From: Pleionea sp. CnH1-48
GTDB taxonomy: Bacteria > Pseudomonadota > Gammaproteobacteria > Enterobacterales > Kangiellaceae
DNA: 64,000 nt
Direction of reading: 5' to 3'
Assembly: GCF_024124665.1 (NCBI RefSeq)
Contig: NZ_JAMXSB010000004.1
Span: 310,001 to 374,000 of the forward strand
Below, piece by piece: positions 38,401-46,745 of this stretch. Numbering within the stretch: the stretch's first letter is position 1; each line of letters opens with the position of its first letter. Both the position numbers and the translations under genes were made by a program. Under the pieces are notes generated by a model that worked only from the letters and a program-made list of their open reading frames with translations, searched no databases and was not told the origin of the DNA.

Positions 38401-41400
38401 TTGAGCTGGGCGAAGTAGAACATGCCCTGTGTCGCCTATCCAGTGTTAAACAATGTGTCGTTATTAATAAAGAACATAATGGCTCTCAGTATTTAGCGGC
38501 TTATGTAGTACCAAACAAAGAGGGCTTTTCACAAGCTGAAGGCTCTCATCGCGCTGAAGGCTCTCGCCAAGCTGAAGGCTCTTTTGATGCTGATGCTCTG
38601 CTTAACGAGTTATCAAAGGTTTTGCCAGAATACATGATCCCCAGCAGCTTGATGTGTCTGGATGCGATTCCTATCACGGTTAATGGCAAACTCGATCGAA
38701 AGGCGCTTCCTCAACCTTTATTTGAGTCGCAATTGACTTATCTGGCACCCACCACGGAGTTTGAACGTCAGCTTTGTGAGGTATGGCAGGAGGTTCTTGG
38801 ATTAGAGCAAGTGGGTATCAATGATAATTTTTTCCGTATCGGCGGCAATTCGATATTAGCAATACAGCTGACTGCAGCTATTCGAAACAAGCTGGAGGTT
38901 GATATACCGCTGGCGGTTTTACTGGAACAAAGAACCGTAAAAGGCATCGCCGATAAGTATCAAGCGGTTGAGGTTATTTCAAAGACTGAACTATCACCTT
39001 ATCCACTGTCTTTTTCTCAAGAAAGAATGCTGTTTTTGCAACGCTTTGATGAGGGCAGTAGTGCTTACCACATTCCGTACTTTGTGCAACTAAAGGAGGA
39101 TGTTAATCTCGACGCCCTGGCAAAAGCTTTCGAAAAGGTCGTAGAACGTCATCCAATACTTAGAACCGTTTATCGTCAAAACGACTTAGGGCAAGAAGAA
39201 CAACAACTCCTGAACTATAAAGCCGAGCTGTCGGCTATCGCATTAGATAACGCAGATGCCTTTAAATCAAAAGTGCTTGAAGATATTTATCAGCCATTCG
39301 ATTTGACCTGTGAGGCGAGTATTCGCACGAAAGTCTATAGCCAAAACCACAAGCAGTATCTACTGATAATATGGCACCACATTGCCTTTGACGGCTGGTC
39401 AACGTCTATCTTTATGCAGGAGTTGGGACAAGCCTACCAGGAACTAATACTGGTACAAGAGGCACAGGGACAAGAAACTGAGTGGCAACAGTCCGATATT
39501 CGTTATGTGGATTTCGCTGCCTGGCAGAGAGAGCGTTTGCAAGGGGAGTTGTTTGAAGAGTTAAATGACTACTGGCTACAGCAATTATCCGACTACGAAA
39601 CGCTCACGTTACCAACTGACCATCCTCGTCCTGAGAATGTCAGCTTTGAAGGTAGCAATTTTCTATTTGAAGTCGATGAAGCGCTTTCTACGAGACTAAA
39701 GTCTCTTGCGAAGCATCACGAAACGACTTTGTACACAGTGATGCTCAGTGCCTTTTATTTATTGTTGGCAAAGCTTTCTGGACAACAAAACATCATTCTA
39801 GGTACTCCCTCAGATAACCGACGTCATCCTCAAACTCAAGGGCTGATCGGACTCTTTGTCAATTCTTTAGCGTTACGCACAGATGTTGAGTCTTCAGTAT
39901 GTTTAACGGATTTTATTCATCAAGTTCATGAGTTAGTGAAGCAGGCAAAGATTCATGAAGAGTTACCTTTTGAGCGTTTACTTGAAGTACTTAAGGTAGA
40001 GAGGGACACCTCGCGCCATCCTTTATTCCAGGTTATGTTCAGTATGGCGATTGAAAACACTATGGTGGATATTCAAGCTGGATTGCCGTTTGAATCGATT
40101 GACCTTGATGAAGAAACCGATCTTTACACTCCGGCTAAATTTGACATAGATCTCAGTCTGAGCGATCAAGGTGGCATCATTGCGGGAACAATGAATTACG
40201 CTACCCAACTGTTTGAGCGTGATAGCGTTGCGCGTATAGTAAAGATGTATCTTACCGTTCTAGCCGCGATGGCAGAAGATACGCAACAGTGTGTATCAGA
40301 CATTGATCTCATATCAGAAGCTGAACGGGAACGACTACTTTATCAGTTCAATCAAACGGATAAAAACTTTCCACAAACTGATTTACTGCATCGACTGTTT
40401 GAACAACAAGCCCAATTAAAAGGCCAGCAAGTAGCGTTAATCTATAAGGATAAACAGTTAACCTATCAAGAAGTGGATGAGGCAGCTAATCAAATCGCTT
40501 CACATATTCGCAAGCAATACCAAGCTCTTTATCATACGGCCATGCCCACAGGGACTTTTATTGCGCTTTATCTTGATCGCAGTCTCGAAACCTTTGTGAG
40601 TATTTTGGCGGTATTAAAAGCTGGGGCAGCGTATGCCCCCATTTCGCCAGAGTATCCGCAAGACAGAACTCAGTTTATTTTAACGGACACACAAACTCCT
40701 TTGGTTCTTACTCAGCACCAATACCTTGCTGATCTTGATTCCTGGGTCAGTGGTTTGGAGCAACCGGCTGGTTTGCTTGCGGTGGACACCCTCGTAGCAG
40801 GCACTGAAAAAGTGCAAGGTATTACCAGTACTAAAACCACAGTTGAGCCGAACGATCTGGCTTATATGATTTATACCTCAGGAACCACTGGCAAACCCAA
40901 AGGCGTAATGATTGAGCATCAAGCGATTGTAAGTCGCTATTTTGGTTGGCAAGAGCTCTATTTAAAAGGCAAAGAGCCCACTGTGTTAAACATGGCCGAT
41001 TATGGATTTGATGTAGCCACGGCAGATTGGATTCGAGCATTGTGTTCGGGCGGACAGTTAGTGGTGTGTCCTAAAGAGACGTTACTTGACGCACCTGCAT
41101 TGATTGAACTTATCGAGAAGCATAACGTGAATCTGGCAGACTTTGTTCCTGCTACTTTACGCAGCCTGACCGATTATGTAAGTCATCAACAAAGAAAGAT
41201 GCCATCGATTGATCATCTTATCGTCGGTTCCGATGTATGGAATATGAATGACCACTTTAAGGCTCAGCAATCTCTCGACTCCAACACGCGCTTATATAAT
41301 GCTTACGGGGTGACAGAGTGTGCGGTAGATTCCTCATGTTATTACGTAGCTCCAGAACAATTGCAGCCATCGGTCCAATCCATCATAGGACAGCCTCTGG

Positions 41401-44400
41401 CCAATGTGCGAGCTTATGTTCTGAATGAAGCCATGCAGTGTCAACCACTGGGAACGCCAGGAGAGCTTTACATTGGCGGAGCGGGTTTAGCGAGAGGATA
41501 TTTTAATCGTTCTGATCTTACGGACAGTCGTTTTGTCGCTAATCCTTTTGCGACCCTCGAAGATAAAAAGCGCGGATGGGATCGATTGTATAGAACGGGC
41601 GATTTGGTTCGTTGGCTACCCGACGGTAATCTTGAGTTTTTAGGTCGGAACGATTTTCAGGTTAAGATTCGTGGTTATCGCATCGAGCTAGGCGAAATCG
41701 AACACGCGCTGATGCAGTTGTCGAGCGTAAAGCAGGCGGTTGTTATCGATAGAGAAAAAGACGGCAGAAAATATCTGGCTGCTTATGTTGTGTCTACGAC
41801 AGGAATCGATATCACTCAGGACTCGCTACGGGAACAAATCGTCGATAGTCTGCCGGAATACATGATCCCAAGCACATTTACTGTTCTCCATAAGATACCA
41901 CTCACCGTCAACGGAAAGTTAGATCGCAGACAATTGCCCGAGCCACAGTGGACAGAAGCAGAAGACTATGTCGCACCTCGTTCAGCGACGGAAACGACCT
42001 TGTGTGAAATATGGCAGGAGGTGCTGGGTCTAGAGAAAGTCAGTATCCGTGATAACTTCTTTCATATTGGCGGTGACTCTATTTTGTCATTGCAGGTGGT
42101 CAGTCGCGCCAATGCCGCGCAGATTAATTTGACGACTCGTATGATTTTTGAGTCCAGTACCATCGAGAAGCTGGCCCTTCAGGCATCTTCCGTTCGTCGC
42201 AGTATTTCTCAAGAGAGTAGTGAAGGGCAATTATCTTTATTGCCAATTCAACAGGATTTCTTGATGACAGAGATGAAGGCATCCGGTGATTTTGACGCTC
42301 TAACATTGGGGCATTTTCATCAGTCATTACTGACAAGAGTGCCAGAGCCCTTCGACATTGAATTTCTTAAGTTATTTGTCAGAGCTTTATATCGTCGCCA
42401 CGACGTATTCCGCTTGCAGTTTTCGATAAAACCTTCAAAAGAATGGCAGGCAGAATATTTGCCCGTTTCAGATAGCGTCGCTGATAAATCTGTTCAAGTT
42501 TATCAAATGCAGTCAGAAGATTATGCCAGCGAAATAGAGCAAGTAGGTGAAGCCGAGAAAGCTTCTTTCGATATCCAGAGCGGACCTTTATTTAAGATGG
42601 TTTATCTTGTTGGGGTTAAGCCAGAACAAAGTCGCTTGTTATGGATTGCTCATCACTTAGTTGTTGATGGGGTTAGCTGGCGTATCTTGATGGCAGATCT
42701 CATTCGTGCCTATACCCAATACCTCGCTGAAGAACCTGTGCAGTTATTGGATAAAACAACCAGCTATCAAGACTGGTCGCGGAAGCTTTTGGACTACAGT
42801 CGCAGTGATACTTTGAAAGAAGAGAAGGCTTACTGGTTAGAGAGCTTGAAGCAATCAGTGCAGCCTATCAGAGAAGACAATCAGAATGTTACAGACAACC
42901 ATTGGTCGCTCTCGCAGAGCATAGAAGCGACTCTGGATGAAAAGCACACTCAGTTGTTGCTGAGTCAATGTAATACGGTTTATCAAACCCAGGTTAATGA
43001 ACTCTTGCTTTCTGCACTCTTTCTGGCCTGTCATCGGTGGCAGGGGCATACCTCATTACGGATTGCCATGGAAGGCCACGGACGAGAGGATATTTTTGAC
43101 GATGTTGATTTGAGTGAAACCGTTGGTTGGTTTACCAGTATATATCCTCTGACGTTACGGTATGAGCAGAGCGAAGCGACCCTATCGCTGGCGGATTTAA
43201 TTACTCGGATTAAACAGCAGGTACGTACAATTCCTGCTAAAGGGCTGGGCTATGGTCTTCTGCGTTATCTGGCTAAAGACCGTGATATTGTTGCGGTGGA
43301 AGCTGAAGCTCATACCGACATACTGTTTAATTATCTGGGACAATTTGACGACAATAATAGTCAGAAAAGTAGCGAGAAAGGCAGTGAGGGCGCTTTTGAG
43401 GTAACGCGAGAAAGCAGTGGAAGTGATACGGGAGCAAAGATCCAACGAACCCATAAATTGAGTTTGAACGCGTTGGTTATGAACAAAAAACTCAGCATTA
43501 ATCTTGAGTTTAATAACAAGCAGTTCGAATTAGATTCTATGCAAGGGTTTGCTGACATGCTCATTACTTCACTCCAAGAGGTTGTTCAACATTGCGAACA
43601 GAAGCTGAGTCCTTATTATGTCAGCGATTTGCCTCACGGGATCCTTGAACAGGCGACCAGTAACCGAGATCAATTCGAGTCTTTGATAAGATTTAATCAG
43701 AATGGACATCACGATCCTGTTTTTGCAGTTCCTCCTGCAGGTGCGGGTGCAGAAGCTTACTATCAACTGGTAAAACAGCTTGATCCTGAGACTCCCATTA
43801 CTGTTTGTGAAAACATCGAGCTATATACCAATGCGCTTTATTCTTTGCCCAGTTTGGCAGACTACTATGCTCAACTCATTATCAGCACAAAGCCATCGCA
43901 ACCAGTTTATCTGATGGGCGCATCACGGGGTGCCATCTTAGTTCAGGCGTTAGCAACCATACTGGAAGCCAATGCTATTGATGTTAAGGGGGTGTTTTTC
44001 CTCGACCCTATTGGTTACACCATGGCCCCTGAGTGTATGCAGCAGATAGAACAAGATACCAGAGTATCTTCTTTCTCAACGGAGCAGCGAGACATACTCA
44101 ACCATACATTACACCTGTTTGATTATACACGGCGACTTAAGGTTTATTCTGGCGACGGAATTGTGTTTCAAAGTGAAGCTGATATGCCTAAGTCTGGTGA
44201 TTGGTCTTATGTCGAAAGCATGATTGAAGAGTACTATCAATTTTATGGTGAACGCGAAGCGCTGCCAAAACTGTCTTATGGGCTCGGGGCAATTTTTCCA
44301 AACTGCAAAGCCGTCCATCTTGATGGTGATCATGGGCAGCTTCTGGGGCCTTTGAATCTGGCTGTACTGGCAGAAGAGATTAATCAGTTTATTAAACGGA

Positions 44401-44405
44401 AATAA
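35433..44405 (+). CDS. Terminal NRPS: docking-C-A-PCP-C-A(Arg-like)-PCP-E-TE
   Basis: Last assembly-line protein, 2990 aa. Residues 1-55 resemble a TubC N-terminal docking domain. C1 100-530 (FPATSLQQGF, HHIISDG, His240) looks like the class that accepts a D-residue. A1 about 590-1085, approximate code DILQIGGVYK, loosely glycine-like; PCP Ser1140. C2 1190-1620 (HHIAFDG, His1316). A2 about 1680-2165, approximate code DVADIGAVDK, similar to arginine-activating domains; PCP Ser2216. E 2269-2700 is canonical (HHLVVDGVSW with His2408; EGHGRE with Glu2547). TE 2750-2990 has Ser2831 (GASRG), Asp2858 and His2967. It should add two residues, epimerise the last to a D-Arg-like residue and release the chain. 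Whether release is by hydrolysis or cyclisation cannot be read. A1 contains an in-frame 18-bp triplicate. Confidence 0.95.
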   Translation: MLKLLQQALDSDISLWVEGEDIELSFGDEAPAESFIDSLRQEKPALLAFLNEKEIFSEEAFEQFLSVDAMESGDADLDASFLADELLTDGLSFNDSMGIEAIFPATSLQQGFVYHHLSQPQDDAYRVQLLLDYHHSLDIPLYQKAWRMASKSFPILRTAFDWDGEGDILQVVSQAPSIDESHFDYLDLSSFSQTEQEERIQQLLSTDRKQGFDLSQPGLLRFVIIKLGVELYTVLKTEHHIISDGWSSAILLQNVHQYYADLVDGKTPQPVVETAYLDAQSYYAKHTNEIHRYWEQAKKNFGETNDINPLLSHPCDLNQIKTIEQATETTHIIKGATYHALKECCRQLGVTLSVAVQFAWHKLLHLHTQDEQTIVGTTVSGRDIPVEGIETSVGLYINTLPLVVDWHDDRNVEQILLNIHQSSADLNSYSNIPLASLQQEGERLFHSLFVFENFPMAEETIGSGNGQANIVSFRQSVGKVDYPLSLTVYDQNESLMLKLEYGEEWLTHEKAMALLAKIEKVLQAVPQSTQRPHYDIDLLSDEERNRQLALWNQTELPVTGTGLHHAFEQHAKENPGDIALNFESKQWSYLELNHRANQLARLIQQKHQEGSNNDSQLDDNKLIALYLRPGPDMIVSVLAALKSGSAYVPISPEFPSERIQFILEDTQASLVISQQDLLTPLNDSLIESETKPQVVSIDSSKIKDQVEKQNSDNLSLPVDGSQLAYVLYTSGTTGKPKGVLIEHRNLINLMHGLDDALAPRKRLVTLGVTSFVFDIFVLELFFTLTKGGTLVIASEQQRQSPAELISIIQEHQVTLVQLTPSRLQLLLSETDIPQIFAKVECLILGGEAFPQQHLAQLQSLPNLKTFNGYGPTEASVYATMKNLSHEERVTLGKPIANSQFYVLDKAQKLLPEGCRGELYISGSGLGRGYLNRPELTAERFIENPFVDEQTATAATQRLYRTGDVVRWLPNGELEYLGRSDFQVKIRGYRIELGEVEHALCRLSSVKQCVVINKEHNGSQYLAAYVVPNKEGFSQAEGSHRAEGSRQAEGSFDADALLNELSKVLPEYMIPSSLMCLDAIPITVNGKLDRKALPQPLFESQLTYLAPTTEFERQLCEVWQEVLGLEQVGINDNFFRIGGNSILAIQLTAAIRNKLEVDIPLAVLLEQRTVKGIADKYQAVEVISKTELSPYPLSFSQERMLFLQRFDEGSSAYHIPYFVQLKEDVNLDALAKAFEKVVERHPILRTVYRQNDLGQEEQQLLNYKAELSAIALDNADAFKSKVLEDIYQPFDLTCEASIRTKVYSQNHKQYLLIIWHHIAFDGWSTSIFMQELGQAYQELILVQEAQGQETEWQQSDIRYVDFAAWQRERLQGELFEELNDYWLQQLSDYETLTLPTDHPRPENVSFEGSNFLFEVDEALSTRLKSLAKHHETTLYTVMLSAFYLLLAKLSGQQNIILGTPSDNRRHPQTQGLIGLFVNSLALRTDVESSVCLTDFIHQVHELVKQAKIHEELPFERLLEVLKVERDTSRHPLFQVMFSMAIENTMVDIQAGLPFESIDLDEETDLYTPAKFDIDLSLSDQGGIIAGTMNYATQLFERDSVARIVKMYLTVLAAMAEDTQQCVSDIDLISEAERERLLYQFNQTDKNFPQTDLLHRLFEQQAQLKGQQVALIYKDKQLTYQEVDEAANQIASHIRKQYQALYHTAMPTGTFIALYLDRSLETFVSILAVLKAGAAYAPISPEYPQDRTQFILTDTQTPLVLTQHQYLADLDSWVSGLEQPAGLLAVDTLVAGTEKVQGITSTKTTVEPNDLAYMIYTSGTTGKPKGVMIEHQAIVSRYFGWQELYLKGKEPTVLNMADYGFDVATADWIRALCSGGQLVVCPKETLLDAPALIELIEKHNVNLADFVPATLRSLTDYVSHQQRKMPSIDHLIVGSDVWNMNDHFKAQQSLDSNTRLYNAYGVTECAVDSSCYYVAPEQLQPSVQSIIGQPLANVRAYVLNEAMQCQPLGTPGELYIGGAGLARGYFNRSDLTDSRFVANPFATLEDKKRGWDRLYRTGDLVRWLPDGNLEFLGRNDFQVKIRGYRIELGEIEHALMQLSSVKQAVVIDREKDGRKYLAAYVVSTTGIDITQDSLREQIVDSLPEYMIPSTFTVLHKIPLTVNGKLDRRQLPEPQWTEAEDYVAPRSATETTLCEIWQEVLGLEKVSIRDNFFHIGGDSILSLQVVSRANAAQINLTTRMIFESSTIEKLALQASSVRRSISQESSEGQLSLLPIQQDFLMTEMKASGDFDALTLGHFHQSLLTRVPEPFDIEFLKLFVRALYRRHDVFRLQFSIKPSKEWQAEYLPVSDSVADKSVQVYQMQSEDYASEIEQVGEAEKASFDIQSGPLFKMVYLVGVKPEQSRLLWIAHHLVVDGVSWRILMADLIRAYTQYLAEEPVQLLDKTTSYQDWSRKLLDYSRSDTLKEEKAYWLESLKQSVQPIREDNQNVTDNHWSLSQSIEATLDEKHTQLLLSQCNTVYQTQVNELLLSALFLACHRWQGHTSLRIAMEGHGREDIFDDVDLSETVGWFTSIYPLTLRYEQSEATLSLADLITRIKQQVRTIPAKGLGYGLLRYLAKDRDIVAVEAEAHTDILFNYLGQFDDNNSQKSSEKGSEGAFEVTRESSGSDTGAKIQRTHKLSLNALVMNKKLSINLEFNNKQFELDSMQGFADMLITSLQEVVQHCEQKLSPYYVSDLPHGILEQATSNRDQFESLIRFNQNGHHDPVFAVPPAGAGAEAYYQLVKQLDPETPITVCENIELYTNALYSLPSLADYYAQLIISTKPSQPVYLMGASRGAILVQALATILEANAIDVKGVFFLDPIGYTMAPECMQQIEQDTRVSSFSTEQRDILNHTLHLFDYTRRLKVYSGDGIVFQSEADMPKSGDWSYVESMIEEYYQFYGEREALPKLSYGLGAIFPNCKAVHLDGDHGQLLGPLNLAVLAEEINQFIKRK
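38535..38588 (+). repeat. Three tandem 18-bp in-frame repeats within an adenylation domain
   Basis: Three consecutive 18-bp units begin with GCTGAAGGCTCT and encode AEGS plus two variable residues. They lie between core motifs A8 and A10 of the first adenylation domain of the terminal NRPS. The first 12 bases are identical in all three copies, so the expansion looks recent (slippage). It lengthens a surface loop by 12-18 residues without breaking the frame. Confidence 0.85.
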
Positions 44406-44442
44406 TTCTGCGGAATACACACTTTACTAATGAGAATGAATT

Positions 44443-45684
44443 ATGAATAAGTATTTACCGGAAAAGCTACAGCCAATGCTGCTTCCAATCAAATTGGATT
44501 CGCTCGGCTTGTTTTTCATTAACTTTTTGATCCCCATTGTGGCTCATAAAAACTTTGAGGCGAATGGTTGGCAAATGGGTTTGCTGTTTTCGTTGCAAGC
44601 CATTGGAACCGGTTGCAGCGCCTTACTATTTTCTAAAAAGGTAAATCGCTGGACTCACCGCTCTCACTTAATCTTATTGGGTTCTATTGTAAAAGCGGTT
44701 GCTTATGTGCTGTTGTATTTGGCGATTATCAATACACAGTATGAACTCATGGTTGCGGCCACGTTTTGTTTAGGCTTTGGCTCAGGTATTTTCTGGCTAG
44801 TGTGGCAAACTTGCTTCGCTCAATTAAGTGACTTTAAACACCGAGCCGAAATTTTTGGTGAAGCATCGAGACAGATGGGGCTGGGCGTTATGTTTGGCTC
44901 CATTGCCGCATTTACGTTACTGTCACTGGCAGAAGATTACAATCAACCCGAGTGGATTGGTTATATGGTTATCTTAGCTTTTTCGGTAAGCTCTTCGATA
45001 GCTGCGGTATTAAGCTTTAAGGCCGTATCGGCCATGTCGTCACAGGATGCTCAAGAAGAAAAAGAAATTCCTGTGCCTATAAAGATGACCACCATCGCGA
45101 TTTTTTTGTTTGGGATGATATTTGTTGGTCAGCTATCAGGCTCTCTGGTGGCACCATTTCTAGAGGTTTATTTGTTAGACCATCTAAAAATCACCAGCAT
45201 TGAAGATTTATCCATCGCTTATATTCCTGGTGGTATTATTTCTATGATCGTTGCGCCTAAGCTTGGTCGCTTTGCAGACAATATTAATCCGGCCTTGTTT
45301 TTGGGCGGAGCGAGTATTATTGGAGCAACAACTACCTATGTTATGTTGCAAGTAACGAGTATATGGCATATCAGTGCGCTTTTTGTTATCGACGCCAGCG
45401 TGATTACCTCTGCCGGATTAGTATTGGCCAAATTGATTAGCGAAGTGGCTGGCGAAAATAAAGGTACTGCTTTTGGCCTACAGGGTTTTGTGAGTAACTT
45501 TGGCGCAATATCGGGCCCATTAATTGGTGGCTTCTTTTGGCAGACTCAGGGAGCAACAGGTCCATTAATGTTCTCTATTTTTACGGAAGTCTTTTTGGCT
45601 TTCTGTTGTATCGCGATTTTGTTGCCCGCTTTGTTAAGAAGCAAGCATTTTGCCGAGTTACAGCGATCAAGTTCTGGTAGTTAG
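44443..45684 (+). CDS. MFS-family exporter
   Basis: Integral membrane transporter of 413 aa with about ten to twelve hydrophobic segments and no signal peptide cleavage site. The layout is that of major facilitator superfamily drug/siderophore exporters: a loop SKKVNRWTHRSH between helices 2 and 3, and a central cytoplasmic loop (MSSQDAQEEKEIPVP, about 198-212) between two six-helix halves. It starts 37 nt after the terminal NRPS in the same direction and precedes the type II thioesterase, so it most likely exports the finished lipopeptide and may give self-protection. Substrate assignment rests on position only. Confidence 0.85.
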   Translation: MNKYLPEKLQPMLLPIKLDSLGLFFINFLIPIVAHKNFEANGWQMGLLFSLQAIGTGCSALLFSKKVNRWTHRSHLILLGSIVKAVAYVLLYLAIINTQYELMVAATFCLGFGSGIFWLVWQTCFAQLSDFKHRAEIFGEASRQMGLGVMFGSIAAFTLLSLAEDYNQPEWIGYMVILAFSVSSSIAAVLSFKAVSAMSSQDAQEEKEIPVPIKMTTIAIFLFGMIFVGQLSGSLVAPFLEVYLLDHLKITSIEDLSIAYIPGGIISMIVAPKLGRFADNINPALFLGGASIIGATTTYVMLQVTSIWHISALFVIDASVITSAGLVLAKLISEVAGENKGTAFGLQGFVSNFGAISGPLIGGFFWQTQGATGPLMFSIFTEVFLAFCCIAILLPALLRSKHFAELQRSSSGS

Positions 45685-45698
45685 GGTTGAGAGTCACT

Positions 45699-45741
45699 GC
45701 CAAATTCCATTTTCGTTCGACAGAGTGAAAATGGAATTGGC
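45699..45741 (+). repeat. Imperfect 15-bp inverted repeat between exporter and thioesterase genes
   Basis: GCCAAATTCCATTTTC and GAAAATGGAATTGGC pair along 15 bp with one bulged A and a 12-nt loop. There is no T-run after the stem, so it is not a classic terminator. It may be an mRNA processing or stability element that tunes thioesterase expression inside the long operon. Confidence 0.6.
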
Positions 45742-45745
45742 TTTA

Positions 45746-45780
45746 AGTTGGAGAGTTGTTAATAGTTGGAGAGTTGTTAA
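45746..45780 (+). repeat. 17-bp direct duplication of the thioesterase ribosome binding site
   Basis: AGTTGGAGAGTTGTTAA occurs twice, separated by one T, directly before the GTG start at 45781. Each copy contains GGAGAG, so the ribosome binding site is duplicated; the second is 7 nt from the start and supports that start. Confidence 0.85.
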
Positions 45781-46500
45781 GTGACAGCGATAACGTTATT
45801 TGCCGTTCCCTACGCGGGAGGATCGGCAGACGCCATTTATACCAAGTGGAAAAAGGAATTGGGTGAAGAGATTCAGCTGATACCACTGGAATATGCTGGT
45901 CATGGTGTCAGGATGAGTGAAAAACGCCACGATAGAATAGAAGAGACAGTTGCCGATATGCTGCTGCAAATCAGTCCAGTTGCTCGAGAGGAGCCTTATG
46001 CTATTTATGGCCACAGCATGGGATGTGTAGTGGTGTATGAGTTACTTAAAGCCATTGCCGAGCTAGGATTGCCAGCGCCGAAAGAAGTCTTTTTGTCAGG
46101 TAGAAACCCACCTCATCGGGAGTATAAGACGAGCCTGCATACCTTACCCGAAGATGAATTCCTGGATGAGATCAAGCAAATAGGCGGTACACCACAAGAC
46201 TTCTTTGAGATCAAAGAGCTGAGAAATATGTTTTTGCCTATCTTACGCAATGACTATAAGTTGGTTGAAGAGTACAAGTTTCAATCACCTCAGCATCTGA
46301 CTCATGCAAATCTAAGCTTCTTTTATAGCGACAAAGACAGCATGGTTGAGTTGAGTAGTGCCTACGAATGGCAAGATTATACCTATGGCCATTTTACGCT
46401 ACACCGATATCGTGGCGGCCATTTCTTTATTCATGACTTTTACTCGGATATGTGTCAGAAGATCCGCAATAAGCTTGTTGTTGAATGCCAATTAGTCTGA
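45781..46500 (+). CDS. Type II thioesterase (GrsT/SrfAD-like)
   Basis: Cytoplasmic alpha/beta hydrolase that removes wrong or stalled acyl groups from carrier domains of the assembly line. At 239 aa it has the normal family length. Motifs: FAVPYAGGSA near the N-terminus, nucleophile Ser in GHSMG (about residue 79), an Asp in the YSDKDS loop and the catalytic His in RGGHFF near residue 218. GTG start with a duplicated GGAGAG upstream. Last gene of the biosynthetic operon; a stem-loop follows its stop. Confidence 0.95.
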   Translation: MTAITLFAVPYAGGSADAIYTKWKKELGEEIQLIPLEYAGHGVRMSEKRHDRIEETVADMLLQISPVAREEPYAIYGHSMGCVVVYELLKAIAELGLPAPKEVFLSGRNPPHREYKTSLHTLPEDEFLDEIKQIGGTPQDFFEIKELRNMFLPILRNDYKLVEEYKFQSPQHLTHANLSFFYSDKDSMVELSSAYEWQDYTYGHFTLHRYRGGHFFIHDFYSDMCQKIRNKLVVECQLV

Positions 46501-46509
46501 GCATTTTAT

Positions 46510-46550
46510 CAGCGATCAAAGAGAAGGTTTTCTCTAAATATTGGTCGCTG
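46510..46550 (+). terminator. Stem-loop after the biosynthetic operon
   Basis: CAGCGATCAA pairs with TTGGTCGCTG (one G-T pair), and AGAGAA with TTCTCT inside it, forming a long hairpin 10 nt after the thioesterase stop. No strong T-run follows, so it may act as a 3' stability element or a weak terminator. Confidence 0.6.
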
Positions 46551-46647
46551 GTTGAGCTGCTTTAATATCTTTCGATTCAAGTTCAATGAGTGACTGTCGC
46601 TCTTTTCTTAGTAGCATGTTTTTAAAGTATTGAAAATAAAAATAAAA

Positions 46648-46669
46648 ATTTCTATTCAATTTCTATTCA
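46648..46669. repeat. Perfect tandem 11-bp repeat upstream of the MBL-fold gene
   Basis: ATTTCTATTCA is repeated twice with no spacer, about 80-100 nt before the ATG at 46746, just after a TTGAAA that could be a -35 element. Two sites one helical turn apart suggest a regulator operator. The region is AT-rich, so chance cannot be excluded. Confidence 0.5.
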
Positions 46670-46716
46670 CCACAAAATAGAATTCCATTAAGACTTTATT
46701 CCACCGGGTCGTTTAG

Positions 46717-46741
46717 TCTCCTCACATTATTTTTGAGGAGA
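46717..46741 (+). promoter_or_regulatory. Hairpin that sequesters the ribosome binding site of the MBL-fold gene
   Basis: TCTCCTCA and TGAGGAGA are perfect 8-bp inverted copies around a 9-nt loop. The right arm contains the whole ribosome binding site GAGGAG (46735-46740), and the ATG follows at 46746. In the mRNA the site would be hidden, giving control by temperature, protein or ligand, or by an alternative structure with upstream leader. Confidence 0.6.
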
Positions 46742-46745
46742 ATTT

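Noticed and set aside
38535-38588. Repeat as a sign of assembly error or frameshift
   Set aside because: Units are multiples of three, the frame continues through the A10 motif, and copies differ slightly.
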